Below the pieces are notes generated by a model. That model had not been told where the DNA came from and searched no databases. It was given only the letters and a program-made list of their open reading frames with translations. 64,000 bases of DNA, taken from assembly GCF_020921035.1 (NCBI RefSeq), contig NC_063157.1, positions 3,658,001 to 3,722,000 on the forward strand, read 5' to 3'. This DNA comes from Rhodamnia argentea. Its lineage: Eukaryota; Streptophyta; Magnoliopsida; Myrtales; Myrtaceae. Each line of letters opens with the position of its first letter. The first letter of the stretch is position 1. Position numbers and translations under genes: made by a program. Shown in pieces: positions 22,824-36,700 of the stretch.

Positions 22824-23406
22824 CTAAGTAGCATCGACACGCGACACGATGCGACACTTCATTTCTAAAAAAATAGATACTTTCGGCTCATTAAGACACG
22901 TTGTATATTAAATGTACAGCAGTGAATTTCTTCTTTTTCTATTAGGGATTCACAATTAGTTTTTTTTTTTTTTTTGCTATCTGAGTATATTAATTTTGGG
23001 GAGCTACTATTCGATCTGTCTGACGGTATTATAAGCTATTTCGGATCACACGATTTTTCAATCAATGAGTGATTCATGCAAAATACGAGGCGATGATATG
23101 TAGACCTATTGTCGAGATTGTGCCGTTCATACAAGATCGTCAGGAAATCATTTTCCTTAATTTCGGAGTGACTAGATATATGACTTAAGTACATATATTT
23201 GTAATAAATTTACATTTTAACTCCTAATTTATTGAAAATGCTTAAAATTGACCACGTGTTTATCGAAATGGTATGTCGAAATGTTGGATTACGTGTTGTT
23301 GGCATGTCTTGAACACCGATCACGTATCAGTCACATGTGGAAGAGTGTCGGACATAACACGATACGATACGATACGGAGGCCCTGGAGAGTGTCGGTGCT
23401 TCCTAG
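22824..23406. mobile_element. non-autonomous DNA transposon, 583 bp, 8-bp target duplication
   Basis: The left end CTAAGTAGCATCGACAC and the reverse complement of the right end (CTAGGAAGCACCGACAC) form a 17-base terminal inverted repeat with four mismatches. The flanks GTTGTTAC (22816-22823) and GTTGTTAT (23407-23414) look like an 8-bp target-site duplication with one change. Subterminal CGACAC and ACGATACGATACGATACG motifs are present, but no transposase frame. An 8-bp duplication fits hAT; a 9-bp reading would fit a MULE. It resembles the element at 51408-52520. Confidence 0.65.
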
Positions 23407-23414
23407 GTTGTTAT

Positions 23415-23931
23415 CCTTAAAATTGAAAAACTCATAGAATGCCACAACATATATGGCTATAAAGAGAGCAAATTTGTGATTCTAATTGATAATTGTGAAG
23501 ATAGCAATTTTGTGATTTTAAAAAAACAGAGAGGGCCAATTTTATAGAAAAATAAGCCGGGCTTGGCTTTATGGGTTGAGATTTCATATCCATTCTTTGT
23601 CCCTTGTATTTTCCGGGATTTTGCTCCGAGTACCATAGTTTGAAATTGACGGATACGAACTCGAGATTTTCGATTGTCGCCATATCTTAATCAAATGCAT
23701 AGAAGAAATCGAAGTTAAAGAATGTCCTTTTACCAATTTATGTACTTGGCACGGAGAGTTTATCAGCGCTAGTCCCTCCAATGCCACGATCAGAAGGTTA
23801 TTGCTCCTCCTATTGGCCCCATTAATAACTATAGTCTCCAAATTTTGATGTGTAGTCCTTCCCGTCGTCCGAACTTTGTCATTGCTCCTCCTTTGCTTTC
23901 GTTGGGATCTGATTCAAGCGACGGAGCTAAT
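23415..23931. other. no gene recognised
   Basis: Minus-strand frames near 23432-23841 are open for about 80 codons but show no recognisable motif. Confidence 0.4.
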
Positions 23932-24335
23932 TGTAACATCAAATTAATCCTATGCAAATCAAATCCTAATATTTGCATAAACATCATACCTAAGGAACTT
24001 AGAACAAGATGATTTTCACAATATCATAATCGACTAGAAACATACCTTGATCCATGACAATTGTAGATGAGAAATCTTTCAAAAAAATAGATTTCTCTCT
24101 CTTGACCCCTTTTGGCTTTCTGACATTCTTGATGGAGAGAAAACTGTCGTTTTCTTTCTAGGGTTGAGAAATGATCAATTTCTTATCAAGGCCTTTTATA
24201 GTCACACCACCCATCATGGTGCACAATAATTAGAAGACGCCTCTCTATTTACCAATAGGAATTTAGCACCTAATAATTATTAAACCTAAACCACATATGG
24301 GCCATTAATCACGCGGACCACAATAAAATCCAACA
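23932..24335 (-). mobile_element. solo LTR, copia-type, 404 bp with 5-bp target duplication
   Basis: Read on the minus strand the element begins TGTTGGATTTTATTG and ends TTGATGTTACA, the canonical TG...CA ends of an LTR. CTAAT (plus strand) flanks it on both sides, at 23927-23931 and 24336-24340. Inside, CTATAAAAGG serves as a TATA box for an R region, and the TGTTGGATTTTATTGTGGTCC start is typical of copia LTRs. No internal region or second LTR is adjacent, so it arose by recombination between two LTRs. Confidence 0.85.
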
Positions 24336-24340
24336 CTAAT

Positions 24341-25896
24341 TTCTCAACCATATTATGTCGAGGCCTTAAAATCCCCGAATCTCCATTGTGTCACCGTCCC
24401 AAGTCATCGAATATGTTGAGCAGGTTGCCAAGGGGAGAGGGCAGAGGTACTTAGGTTAGGATTTCATTTTCCATCGTCGTTTGCCTTTTATGTCGGCGCT
24501 GAGGCTAGGGTTTCATTTTACATCTCGTTTTCCTTTTATGTCGATCTCGTAACATAAATTACGATTTTAATGGACGTCTGATTTCGGTCCAGACCGCATC
24601 TTATGAAATCAATTAGCAATTTCATTTAGCACAGACAACGTACACGTCGGCCAAAGTTAAGACAAAGTATAAAGTACAGAGAATGTTAGTACCAGGATAT
24701 GCCACTGATGATTTTACTTTGGCCTAGTTTGCGAATTTCGCAAGGCATTCCCTATTTTTTTCGTTTAATGCTTTATAAAAATATCATTTCTAATCTCAAG
24801 ATTCCCAACACGACTTATCTTTTCAATTCCTTCGAACGATTCTCATGAAGAAGTAAACTCGTCGAAATGGATCCAAAACTCATTTAATAACCCACAAACA
24901 TTTCAATGGGCATAACAAACTTAGTAGACTCTACAAAATAAAGAAGTCAAAATAAGTGAGTTATAAATGAGTCCATTGTGAACCCATTTACAACCAACTT
25001 AAAGACAACTCATTTCAAGACCTCTACCCTTTCTTTTACTTTTTTTCCTTCTCACCGACCACAAGCGAGGGCCTGACCCTCGCCGCGGCCTTTGCCTAGT
25101 GCCCAGTGAATAGTCGGCCCTCATCGGTCTTAGAAGAGCAAAAATAAAAACTAAAAAAATCAAATAATAATTAAAGTATAAAAATCATATTTTCCAAAAG
25201 AAATAAAAATAAAAAATTCAGTTTTTTAAAATTATAAAAAACAAAAAAATCATATATATATATTTTTTTAAATTATAAGAATTATAAATATAGTCCTGAT
25301 TTAGTAATATAATTTTTTTCAAATAATTATAAGACATAAGTTTTCTTATATTGGATTGAATATATAAGTTTTTTAGTAATATGGGTCTTGTCGAGTACGG
25401 GTCAAGAAATTTACATTACGTATAAATGGATTATAAACGGATTAATAGGTCAATTAGGGTCGGACACTTATGATTCGACTCACCCGTTTGATAGGTCTAC
25501 GGAGAACTAAAAAGACAAAGAAAAACCCAAAAAAAGAATAAAATTAAATCACAAATATAAGTCGGACAACTTGAAAGAAAACCCGGAAAAAGAAGGTGAT
25601 TAAATCACAAATATAAATCGGAAAACTTAAAGTTCAGAAATTTTCCTAAGTGAAATCATTTTGCTATCAATAGGGTGGACGGGCGGAGGCCCGCCCGATT
25701 GTTACAAAGCATTTGGGCCGAGCCTGCGCTACGGGCCGACATCGGCTATGGTCGTCTTGCACGCGCTGGTCACGTGATAGACACTCCGCCTTCTTGCTCA
25801 AGAAATCGAAGGTCGAGGACGAAGACGACGCTCTTATGCATAGGCAGCTTCCCAGCTCGCAGGGAGAAATCGTATCAGTCGTAAGGAGGTGGGAAA
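24341..25896. other. intergenic, AT-rich; GC-rich core at 25060-25140
   Basis: A GC-rich island (CGAGGGCCTGACCCTCGCCG) is flanked by AT-rich arms, similar to the cores of the inverted-repeat elements at 44 and 47 kb. Near 25675, GGGCGGAGGCCCGCCC is a perfect short palindrome about 215 bases before the RPT1 start. No gene is seen. Confidence 0.45.
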
Positions 25897-28800
25897 ATGG
25901 CGATTGAACACGAAGACGACATCAAGGACGAGAAGAACCCTCGCCCTCTCGATGAAGACGACATTGCTCTCCTCAAGACCTACGTACTCTCTCGATCTCT
26001 CTCTCTCTGAAACTCCCGATCCAGCTTCTTTTGCTTGTGCAATCGCCATCTTTAACTGTTTGCTGGTTATACTAGCTTGAAATCGCGCTTATGAAGTAGA
26101 GCTTTGATGTCTTGGCCGATCGTTAGATTTAGTTTTGCTCATTCCTTCAGCTTGAAACCTGCTTTGGATTAAATTTTGGCTGGAAATTGTTCCCTCGATT
26201 GGTGGTTTTTAGTTTCTTCGTGGTTATTGTTGTCGGTTTTCTGCCTTCTGTTTTGCTGTCCGAGTTCTATCACTATGCTCTCTGTAATTTCGTCATGTTT
26301 TTTTCGACAGGGTTTAGGACCTTATTCCACGAGCATCAAGAAGGCGGAGAAGGAAATTAAGGACATGGCCAAGAAGATTAACGATCTCTGTGGTACGTTC
26401 TTCTGAAAAGGCTTTTTTTTTTTTTTTTTTTTTGTGATTTGCGGGAAGCTCGAAGGATGCAAGTTTCTGCAATTTTCGATCTGGTTGTCCGGTGTTCAGT
26501 GGTTTGATCCCCTTGCATGAGTCCTATCCAACTGCAAAAACTGATGAAATTGGAATGAATCAATCATGCTCATGGACTTATGCTTCCTAGAATTTAATCA
26601 AGAAGCTGAGTTTTCTTTTGGTAATGTGGATCTAATGGTGGGTTGGAATGGTTTTGCTGTTTATAAGTTGAAACCAGCCATTAGTAGTTGCTCTATCACC
26701 TTTTTCGCTAAGAATTTCACAACAAGCAGGCATAGGTAGAGAACCTATAAAGCCAAGCACGCTACTGTCCCAGTGTGATAAATTTACATAGGTCACTAAC
26801 TCCTATTTACCGGGACACTTTTAGGTGCTTGGTGAGGAGCACCCCTCCAGCGCAACCAATTAATGGTATAGTAAAACAGGCTTGGTGCTTCATTCTCTTC
26901 CACACGAAAATTGCTGTCGACACAATATTTTGCCGCATGGGACTGGCTGGGTGGATGGATGACACGATGTAATTCTTTGGCAAGACAAGAAAACTTCTGC
27001 TAATTGCCATTCCCTTCGGGGTTGAATGTGGCAATTGTAATCATGTCTGATCAGTCACTCTGCCAACTCTGTCTATGTCCTGAGATATTGTCTATGGTCT
27101 AGCACATTGTCTCATGATGTCTAACAAATGGCAACTTTGTGGTTGGTGCAACATATTGACCTGTTTATTTGGAAATGGTATGTAGGGATGCTTGTGCATG
27201 TGAAATAGCTATCTAAGGAAGTTTTATGCTTGAGCTGCTGTGATGGATCTTCCGTTTGAATTTTCTAGATGGTCTACAGATGGTTATCATTTCAGTCAGA
27301 TCTTTGATTGTCGAGTTGTTTATTATGGTATAAGTTGGTAATTTGATTTAAATCACTGTATTGACAGTGAGTTAGAGTCTCCTTCTCAATTTGAGCGATA
27401 TTATGATCTTGTTGGCGTATCTTCCCGTCGCTGTTTTACTATAGGTTCTTCTAATTGTAGTTGCTTGGTTTCTTATATTATAGGTATCAAAGAGTCTGAC
27501 ACCGGCTTAGCTGCTCCTAGTCAGTGGGATCTGGTTTCTGATAAGCAAATGATGCAGGAGGAGCAGCCACTTCAGGTATTATTTGTACAACAGCCAAATT
27601 TTTTTGGCTTCCCTATCATGTCCACTACTCAAACTGATGACCAGCTATGTCAATTAGGTTGCAAGATGCACAAAGATAATAAGCCCAAACACAGAAGATG
27701 CCAAGTATGTCATAAATGTGAAACAAATTGCAAAGGTAATTTTTTGTTTTAATTGCCTCTGTTTTTTGTAGGCTGTCAGGAATTTTTATCTTCCAGGCTT
27801 AGTGATGCAGTTCTTTCCCTGAGAAGGGTTTTCGACTTCCCTCAATTTATCGTTGTAAAAGCATTAGAACAGCTTTCTTACACCAAAATGTAGTTCTTCA
27901 TCTTCAAGCTTTGGGTTTCAATGCTATCTATTTTGGCTCTGCAGTTCGTCGTTGGCCTTGGCGACAAAGTTTCCCCAACTGACATCGAAGAAGGCATGCG
28001 TGTCGGGTATGTTAACTCTTCATCTCAACCAGAACATGGTCCGAAGGTCTATTTCAATAATTCTTTGATATCACATTTCATGGCTTGCCATTTCATTTTG
28101 TTAGTGTTATTTTATTTGAGAACTAGAAATGCGAGAAGAGTTTGTATGTTAGTCTGGTCACATTCGGTGCCATGGTTACTTTATCCACCACAACATGGGG
28201 AAACTGTGTGCACTAACCTGTTTTGTGATTCAGTAGTCATATTTTGGCTGTGCTGTGTATTTTCCCTTCAGTATAATTTCATTCTTAAATATGTATTGCA
28301 GGGTAGATCGGAACAAATATCAAATTCAGATCCCCTTGCCTCCCAAGATCGATCCAAGTGTGACAATGATGACAGTGGAAGAAAAGCCAGATGTCACATA
28401 CAATGATGTTGGTGGATGTAAAGAGCAAATTGAGAAGATGCGTGAGGTGTTTTACTCTTCTATTCCTTTTCAGTTGCACACGCACATGTAAGAGAGAGGG
28501 AGGGAGGGAGCGTAAAGGCGCATGAGTACTAACCATAATGCTTATTCTGGTTGAAATTATTCATTCTTTAGGTTGTTGAGTTGCCTATGCTTCACCCTGA
28601 AAAATTTGTCAAGCTTGGAATTGATCCTCCAAAGGGTGTTCTCTGCTATGGTCCTCCCGGAACTGGTAAAACGCTTTTGGCCAGAGCTGTAGCTAACAGA
28701 ACCGATGCTTGTTTCATTCGAGTAATTGGGAGTGAACTTGTTCAGAAGTATGTCGGTGAAGGAGCTCGGATGGTTCGGGAATTGTTTCAGGTTGATTGAC

Positions 28801-29821
28801 ACACTATGTTGCCTTCAAAGTTTGTCTTGCACTAGTGATTTTTGTTTTTCTGTGCTTTATTCTTTATTTGTAACTAGCTATAAAATACTTGTTTCAGATG
28901 GCTAGGTCCAAAAAGGCCTGTATTGTGTTCTTTGATGAGGTTGATGCAATTGGGGGTGCTCGTTTTGATGATGGAGTGGGTGGAGACAATGAAGTCCAGC
29001 GCACAATGCTTGAGATTGTGAACCAGCTTGATGGTTTTGATGCTCGTGGAAATATCAAAGTCCTTATGGCCACTAACAGGTATAATTGGCCTCATCTTGG
29101 CTCTTGGTGATTTAAATGTGTGATTGTCCTACCCCTTACCCTATGGAGAAGTAAGTAATGAACGTGTGCAACTGTGTTTCCAGAAATTGTTAGTGGCCTT
29201 TAGACACTTGACTGTCTTTCTAAGAGTGATATACTGCTGATGTTTTTGTCTTCATGTCATTTAGGCCGGATACTTTGGATCCAGCACTTTTACGTCCAGG
29301 ACGACTGGATCGCAAGGTTGAATTTGGTCTTCCTGACTTGGAAAGCCGGACACAGATATTCAAGATTCATACAAGAACAATGAACTGCGAGAGGGATATT
29401 CGCTTTGAACTTTTAGCGCGGCTCTGTCCAAATTCCACTGGTAAAAGTCTTTCCTCCATGATTTGTAGATATGCTGCTGTCTTTTGTTCCTTCTTCCTTT
29501 AAATGGAAGAACTATTTTGTTGAGGTTTTTTCTGTGCTTCTCCAACGATTATAGCCATTAGGTCATTGCTACTGTTTGCCTGCAATTTGTTGACAGTAAA
29601 AGAGAATGCCAACTGTTTTATATTTGTCGTGTTTGGTTTTCTGAGACGGTTCTCTAATTGCAGGAGCTGACATAAGGAGTGTCTGTACAGAAGCAGGAAT
29701 GTATGCCATCCGAGCTCGGAGGAAGACTGTGACGGAGAAAGATTTCCTAGATGCAGTGAATAAAGTTATTAAAGGGTACCAAAAGTTCAGTGCGACACCC
29801 AAATATATGGTTTATAATTGA
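25897..29821 (+). CDS. RPT1: 26S proteasome regulatory subunit 7, ATPase RPT1
   Basis: Ten exons join in phase: 25897-25983, 26311-26392, 27484-27575, 27658-27735, 27945-28006, 28302-28446, 28572-28790, 28898-29079, 29265-29440 and 29664-29821. They give 426 residues, the normal RPT1 length. The protein is one of six AAA ATPases in the base of the 19S particle, which unfold ubiquitinated proteins and feed them to the 20S core. Visible are the N-terminal coiled-coil region ([17 protein letters not shown]), the OB-fold region, Walker A GPPGTGKT at residues 209-216, Walker B IVFFDE ending at 269, the second region of homology [12 protein letters not shown] and LRPGRLDRK, and the tail [16 protein letters not shown]. 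All introns have GT-AG ends. No lesions were found. Expression is expected to be constitutive. Confidence 0.96.
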
Positions 29822-32800
29822 TTGCTCCGTCAAGTCTGCCTGGAGAGATGAGGTGAAATGGAGGAGATCACTTAAGCAACCGGACATTGCATTATTGTTG
29901 GGTGGATGAACGGGCCCTTTGGTTGTTGTAGGACTATTAGTGGATGTTAAGGGATGCCATGGGCTATGAACGTTTCCTTTTGGCCAAAATCCGGCTTAAA
30001 TGCACTTTCATCTATTCATATGCATATCTGTGACTGTCATTTCAATGGACTCATTTTCCTTTTCCGTTACTTCAAGTAAATCTTTTGCTACTGCCAGAGT
30101 GATTTCTGAACCTGCGGGTTTTTTATGGAGTTGAAAGTTACCATTCACGAATCGATCTGCTTGGATAATATGTCCTTGCTTAATTACTTGTCGTGACACT
30201 GATTCAATGAAAGTTCAGTGCATTGCTTTATTCGTATCCACCAACATTATTGACAATTAGGGTTGACATCAACGATTGGATTGTATGACTGTTTTGTCAT
30301 TGGTTAAGTGGAGTGAATTAGTGTTGATCGAGTCAGAGACTGCAAGGACCTTTTCGATGATCAAGATGCCCCCACAGCAAATATGATGAGTGAGTTCAGT
30401 CATTCGTTGTACGCCTTAGTTGCTCGCAGTGGTCAGCAGATCTACAGTCGTGATGACCAGATATGGACTGGCCTTGTTAGCTCGTAATCGTTGCCATCGG
30501 TGGATGGACAAACTCCAGTCACGGATTGTTGTCCTCAGTGGATGGACGAGCAAAGCTGGCGGCCATGGACGAGTCCAGACTGGACAAGCAATAATGGAGT
30601 GGACCTGGAGCGATGACAGGGGTTTAGCTTGGGCTGACCGCAAGCTATGCTGGAAGGGGAGGAGATGGTGGCAAGATGGGGTTGTGCTATGTGATGGAGG
30701 AGGAAGAAGAGAGAACAGATTTTTATTTTTATTTTATTTCACTCAGAAGACACATGTCAAACAGTTATTGGAGATGAGGAAAAAACGCGCGCCACATCAG
30801 CGATTAACGTGGCGCTTTGCGACCATGGAATGCTTTCTCCGCTTGCTGACTTCTGCCCTTAAAAGAAGAACAATCTGATCATTAAACTTCAAACATATCA
30901 AGCTGACTCTCGATCTCCTTTTCTTCTCTCTTATTGCCGGGCATCGACGGCCATCAAAACCATCCTAAAAGAGAGTCAAACGCAGAACAGAATTCGGACT
31001 AGTGTAGATTAGCAAGTTCCAAGGATGCGACTTAGAATGCCATTACATTGAGCATATTCTACTGTCATCCATTCTAACCTGTGACTCTGCACGCAATTAG
31101 CAAGAAGGAACAAGAAAAAGAAGGAAAGAATGAGCGAAGCTGCAAGAAAACCAAGCAGATGCCAGAAGTTGAAAAGGAAAGGAGAATTGCTTTTCTAGAA
31201 GACCGTCAGCCCAACCAAAACCGCCCATCAAGAAATAATTATTGCGGATTTGCCAACTAGCTGGGAAGTGTTCTTGAAAAGAACCACCATCTCCGTCGTC
31301 GTGGCTTTCTCCGCAACAAACATTCGAACGCACTCTATAACATGTCGACAGAGAGAAAACTTCTGATCCTGCGCTTTTGATTGTAACAAAATAGGCCAAG
31401 TAAGGACACCGTTATCTATGTCTTGAATGTAATGGCGCGCCTTGTCCTCTCACGTCTCATTGAGCTACAAAGTAAAATAAATCATTAGGTGTCTCTAATG
31501 GATGGCGGGGTGGTAAGAGTACGATGTCACGGTCCAGAGGTTTCCAAGTTAAGAAAGACCGTGAACCATCTCCAAGAAAAAGGGAGGTCATTCTTGAGTT
31601 CTCTAGATTGTAATCGAAATAGCTTTTGTATGTATAGGGGGATTATTCTCGTCTGTATTCATTTCACAAGTAAATACAAATCCAGCGCTTCTCTTTAAAA
31701 TCCTTGCGAGTTGAATCTATTTTTTAATCAAATGAGAATAGAGCATTCGCTAAGGTGTAATTTGGGAACGGGTAAGCTTGTGGCAAATCCAGTTTGAGAA
31801 ACTAATAGAACCTTCTAGGCTTACTCGCCGCTTCTACGCGAAACACAGGACGCGGGCTCACATGACGCACACGATACCGGAAGAGACGAGCGTCGAGATT
31901 CGAACTCGTCCATGAAGAATCATCATTTCGTAAAAGCGGATGAATGAAACGACGACTCGCTATTCTTCATGACAACAAGATCATCCGTCTACGGATGGGA
32001 ACTATAGAAATTAAAGCCTGCAACTTCTGGGATACCTATCCAACTATCTCTGCCGCCGGCAAAATACATCATACGATGTCATTCCTCCAAACTTGGATAA
32101 GTAATCATCGGTAAGATAATCAAAAAGTCTTAAAGCTATTACAATTGTGTCAATTCAATCCTAAATCTTTTTATTTTGCCAATTCAGTCCATTTGATTGG
32201 CCGATGCTGACGTGGAGAACTTGCAAAAAAATTTTAATACTTTTTTAAATATTTTAATTATATTTTCGAAACATTGATTATAAAGATCAACAGATGAAGG
32301 AAAGCGAACGATTTAACACGATTATTAACAATGGCATCGCTATGCATTCAACTGTTGCTTTCTCGCCACTTGTGAATGGGTAGGGGTCCCAGAGAGCCAC
32401 CGACGGTATTGTAGGAAGCAACTTTTATAGTTTGAGTTGATAGTCGCCAGTTATTGCTTATATATAACTTACTTCTCTTATAATTGAGAGTTATAATAGG
32501 AATATGTCATACGCTAATTATAGTAGTATCCTATGTAACTCTAATTTAAGGATGTATCGGGATAAAACATTGTCTCTCACATTTCTCTTTCTTATTTTTA
32601 CTTATTATTTCGTCGTGGTAGTACACATAATTCTAACGATAGATGTATCTAAATATACCAACCCCTGGGTGGCTGGGCTGGTAATTATTTCTTTCTTCTC
32701 CGGGAACTAGATCTGAGCATAGCTTTTACAGAGACGGAGATCAGCGTCCGACAAATTCCATTTCATTTATCCCAAGTAACGGTGACTCGGAAAGGAGAAT

Positions 32801-33732
32801 CATTCTAGTCCATCCTCCAATGTCCTCTTGACCTACAGATAATGAATGTCCACTGAAGGGTCTCTCTAATCTGGTGGAAGATTTCATCACGAATGATTTC
32901 ATGCTGGCGACGCTTCGATTCACACCAATCCCAAATCCGAAAATCACAAAATCGCCCAGTAAATCTGGTAGCGCATGTGAGATACTCATGACAATCGCCA
33001 GATTTCGTGCTTGTCGGGACGCCGCAAGAAAATCGCCGCCCGGGGCACGGTTTGAGCTAGTCCGCACTAAATACCGTCGCTAAATCGCTGCCGAATTTGC
33101 CCAATCCTCACCGCCGTGCACTGAAGGCTGCTGCCACCACTGGAGCTCTCGCCGTCGCCGCTGCTGTTAGGTTCGAAAGACATCAGAGAAAAGAAAGATG
33201 AAGATGAAGATTGCCCCTTGATTGTGGCATAAAAAGTAACATTCGAGAAGCCCTTATTTGAGACTAAATTAATCACTTTAAGCCTTTATCTGAGACAAGC
33301 CTTTGTGTCCTTACTTGATACGAGATTGAAATGCTCCCACAGGATACACGATGAGATCGTTTGGTCATTTTGACACCATGAAATCAAAAGGTAGACTAAC
33401 GGTAGCAAATCTTTCTGCGCAATATCTTTGGAGATGGTAAATATTACGAAATCGCAGGGGAAAAAATATTCAAGGTTCAACCCAGATCTTCAATACCAAT
33501 TATTAGCACAGGCCAACCAATAAAGACAACAGAGCAAGAACTAGCTCGACCATGGGATGGATATTAACAAGCTACATGTGCCAAGCTATTTCTCGTTTCA
33601 AGCTGTACGTCCACAGTAATCAACTCTGGAAACGAAATGAACAAGGCGAAAGAGATCCCTCTGGAAGAGAAGGGTCTTTGAACATGGAGCATAGACAGTC
33701 GCAATCACCGTCGAGTGGATCCAACAGGTCTT
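29822..33732. other. intergenic, no gene recognised
   Basis: The region between RPT1 and the SRF gene holds only unsupported frames. A protein-like minus-strand stretch at 30008-30199 and a serine-rich frame at 33067-33190 cannot be assigned. At 32130-32260 AATTCAATCCTAAATCTTTT and CCAATTCAGTCCATTTGATT form one arm like those of the inverted-repeat elements at 44 and 47 kb. At 31495-31560 a GGGTGGTAAGAG word recalls a SINE A box, but no good B box follows. Confidence 0.45.
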
Positions 33733-36700
33733 CTAGGATGTGTTCTCGTAGGCATCAGCATCATCAGGTCTTTGGGGTGCCCTCAGCTCGTTCCCGAAAG
33801 TTCTCTTGCTCATGTTCACCCGCTGAACTAATCGAACCAATGATTGCACCACCTCAGACATCGGTGGTCGGAACTCTGGCTCCACCTGCGACATCTCGTC
33901 GACACAACGATCAATATCATAGTGCACGAAAAAAGGACTCCTAAACCTTTAAGAGGTAAAATTTCAGCTTCCTTTGATGAGTAGGATAAATTACCTGCAC
34001 GCAAAGAGCGATGACATCTGCAAATCTGGAGAGGGATTTCACTGGGTAAAGCCCCTTGAGGGATGGATCAACCATTTTAGCCAATGCGTCGATGTCGTGG
34101 AGCTGAGGCGTAGCCCATCGAACTAAGGATTGTTCAGATCTTCCCCTCGAGCTGTCAATTTCAACATTTTAACTGTGAGATAAGAGAACCTTTATTTCCT
34201 CACAGCATCCTTTGAGCTGATGATGCAACACTAAAGAGTGCAATTTCAGGTGCAAATAAGAGAGAGATTTACAAGTCTCTAAAGTGGATCTCACCTATCA
34301 AATGGTTGACGTCCAGTGAGGAGTTCCAACATGACTACTCCAAAACCGTAGACATCACTCTTTAGAGTATATTGACCAGACATTGCAACCTCCGGAGCAC
34401 TGTATCCTGACCCCATATTTTGGTTCAATATCTACATGGGAAAGGACATCTGAGTTGTCGACATTATCTTAAGAATCTACTTCTATTTAAACACATGCCA
34501 CAGACATTGTACAGAACTTGGAGTCCAGTAGAGAATGTTACTCGGGGAAATGCCAAGGGTGTTTTTGATACTAGTGGGAGAGAAAAACAGCAGGCTCCAG
34601 TGTCACCGAGTTTTGCAGAGAAAATTAGAACAAATCCTTTATGCTGGAAGCTGGAAAACTCACCTGTTCGGCGTTAGGGAGGAAGCTTGCTAATCCGCAA
34701 TCAGAGAGATGAGGATTGAGCTCTGCATCCAACAGGATGTTTGCAGACTTGATGTTTTTATGAACTATGGAAGGAGAGCAAACCTCATGCAGGTACCTGA
34801 AACATACAGTTTATCCGCATGAGAGGAAAACGAAGACCCATAACTTTAGGGAGCTGGACTTTCAGTCGACTGTATGTTATGAGGCATGGTGTATAACTTG
34901 CCCATGAACTAAATAGTCTTACTCTAATGCACGTGCCGTTCCCAAAGCAATCTTGACGCGAGTATTCCATGTCAATGGCTTGCTATCTTCATCCGATAGA
35001 TGTAAGAAGTCATGCAATGACCCACTTTTATGGAACTCATATATCAAAAGATGCTGCCCAAGCTCTGCGCAATAACCCACCAAATCTGTAACATTGGGGT
35101 GATGCATTTGGGAGATGTTTGAAACTATCTCCAGGAATTCTTCAGATAGTTCATTGGGAAGGACAGTTGAATCTAGTTTCTTCACAGCAAAAACCTACCA
35201 TAGTGAGGAAAAGAACTGATGATTGAAGTTTGCGAGACACATCAAAGCATTTAGGTACTCAATTACACTGGAAGCATTTATTATTGTGGCAGCAATTCCG
35301 AATGTTTTTCCTTTGTGGCGTGCATGCATGCAGGCATGTATGAGGGAACAGGCATGTGTACTAGTTAAGTGGGTGGGTGGTAAGCCTGCCAGGGCTCCTA
35401 AAAACATGCTATTCATTTCTATCAATTCTTGTTTGCACTCTTCCTGCAATGCACATCGTGTTTGACTTACAATTGATTCACATACTATTGGTATGGAAAC
35501 ATAAGCATCCATCATAAAGGAGGTAAGGAAATTAATAACAAAAAATAAGAGAAAAGTAAGTAGCACACCTTCCCATCATCAAATTGAGCCCGATAAACAC
35601 GTCCAAAGGAACCCTCACCAAGAAGGTTATCAACACTGAAGCTACCTGTAGCGATCTGCAAGTCTGCTATTGAATATGAAGTTAAGTTCGTAGGAACTCT
35701 AATAGCCTTTTTGACAGGAATAGGCTTCTTAGCAAAATCCTCTTCATCGAATGACTTGTGACGATCAATAGGCGGTGGCTTGAGATTTATTGAGGCTGGC
35801 GGCAGCAGATCGAATTTTGTGTTCATTATGGAGGTTGTCTGGAAGGACTTCGCCTCTGAGACAAATATGCAGACACAAAAGTATAAAGAGAATAGGCTAA
35901 GCATTTGGAAAACATTAGCTATTTATCATATTACTGAAGAAAATCAATACACTGCAGGGACAACAAATATATAATCAAAGGAAGGTAGAAAGATACAGCA
36001 AATAGACAGGTTGCTTCCTCAAAGAAACCCAGAGATCAACTTTGGCTAAATTCACTAAATAACAATGATCACTACTGGTAATTCAGACAATGTCAAATGA
36101 ACAGTTTACATGGATTGTTCCCAGTTTTATAAATAAAATAAAGGGCAGGTGACATGGTCTCGAAGTTTGATCATGTTCACAAGGTAAAGGATCAGGAGAA
36201 TGAGTTACACTTGTAATGGGCTGCGCCACTTAAAGGAGAAATCTATTTAGCTGACAATACTTGTGAAATTATGGGACGCTCGTGTTTACCAGATTTGGCT
36301 GGGCACCATCATGTGCATAAAAAGACAATGCCAGAAGAAGATAACATCATCAAGTACTTAGTTGTTTATGTTAGTAAGTTTATGTAAAGAGTTCACTAAC
36401 ACTGACAGATCTCTTAATTCACTAAATAATAATGATCACTACTGGTTATTCAGACAATGTCAAATGAACAGTTTACATGGATTGTTCCCAGTTTTATAAA
36501 TAAAATAAAGGGCAGGTGACATGGTCCTGAAGTTTGATAATGTTTACAAGGTAAAGGATGGGGAGAATGAGCTACACTTGCAATGGGCTGCGAACCACTT
36601 AAAGGAAAAATCTATTTAGCTGACAATACTTGTGAAATTATGGGATGCTCATGTTTACCAGATTTGGCTGGGCACCATTATGTGCATAAGAAGACAATGC

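Noticed and set aside
30420..30878. A 152-codon plus-strand open frame after RPT1
   Set aside because: The translation is tryptophan- and arginine-heavy without any recognisable motif. The opposite strand is open as well, so it is probably chance.
31850..31930. tRNA-like T-loop text (GAGATTCGAACTCGTCC)
   Set aside because: No acceptor or anticodon stem could be formed around it; probably a repeat fragment.
32741..33067. A 108-codon minus-strand frame (and an overlapping plus-strand one)
   Set aside because: Both strands are open over the same bases and neither shows a known domain or a splice partner.
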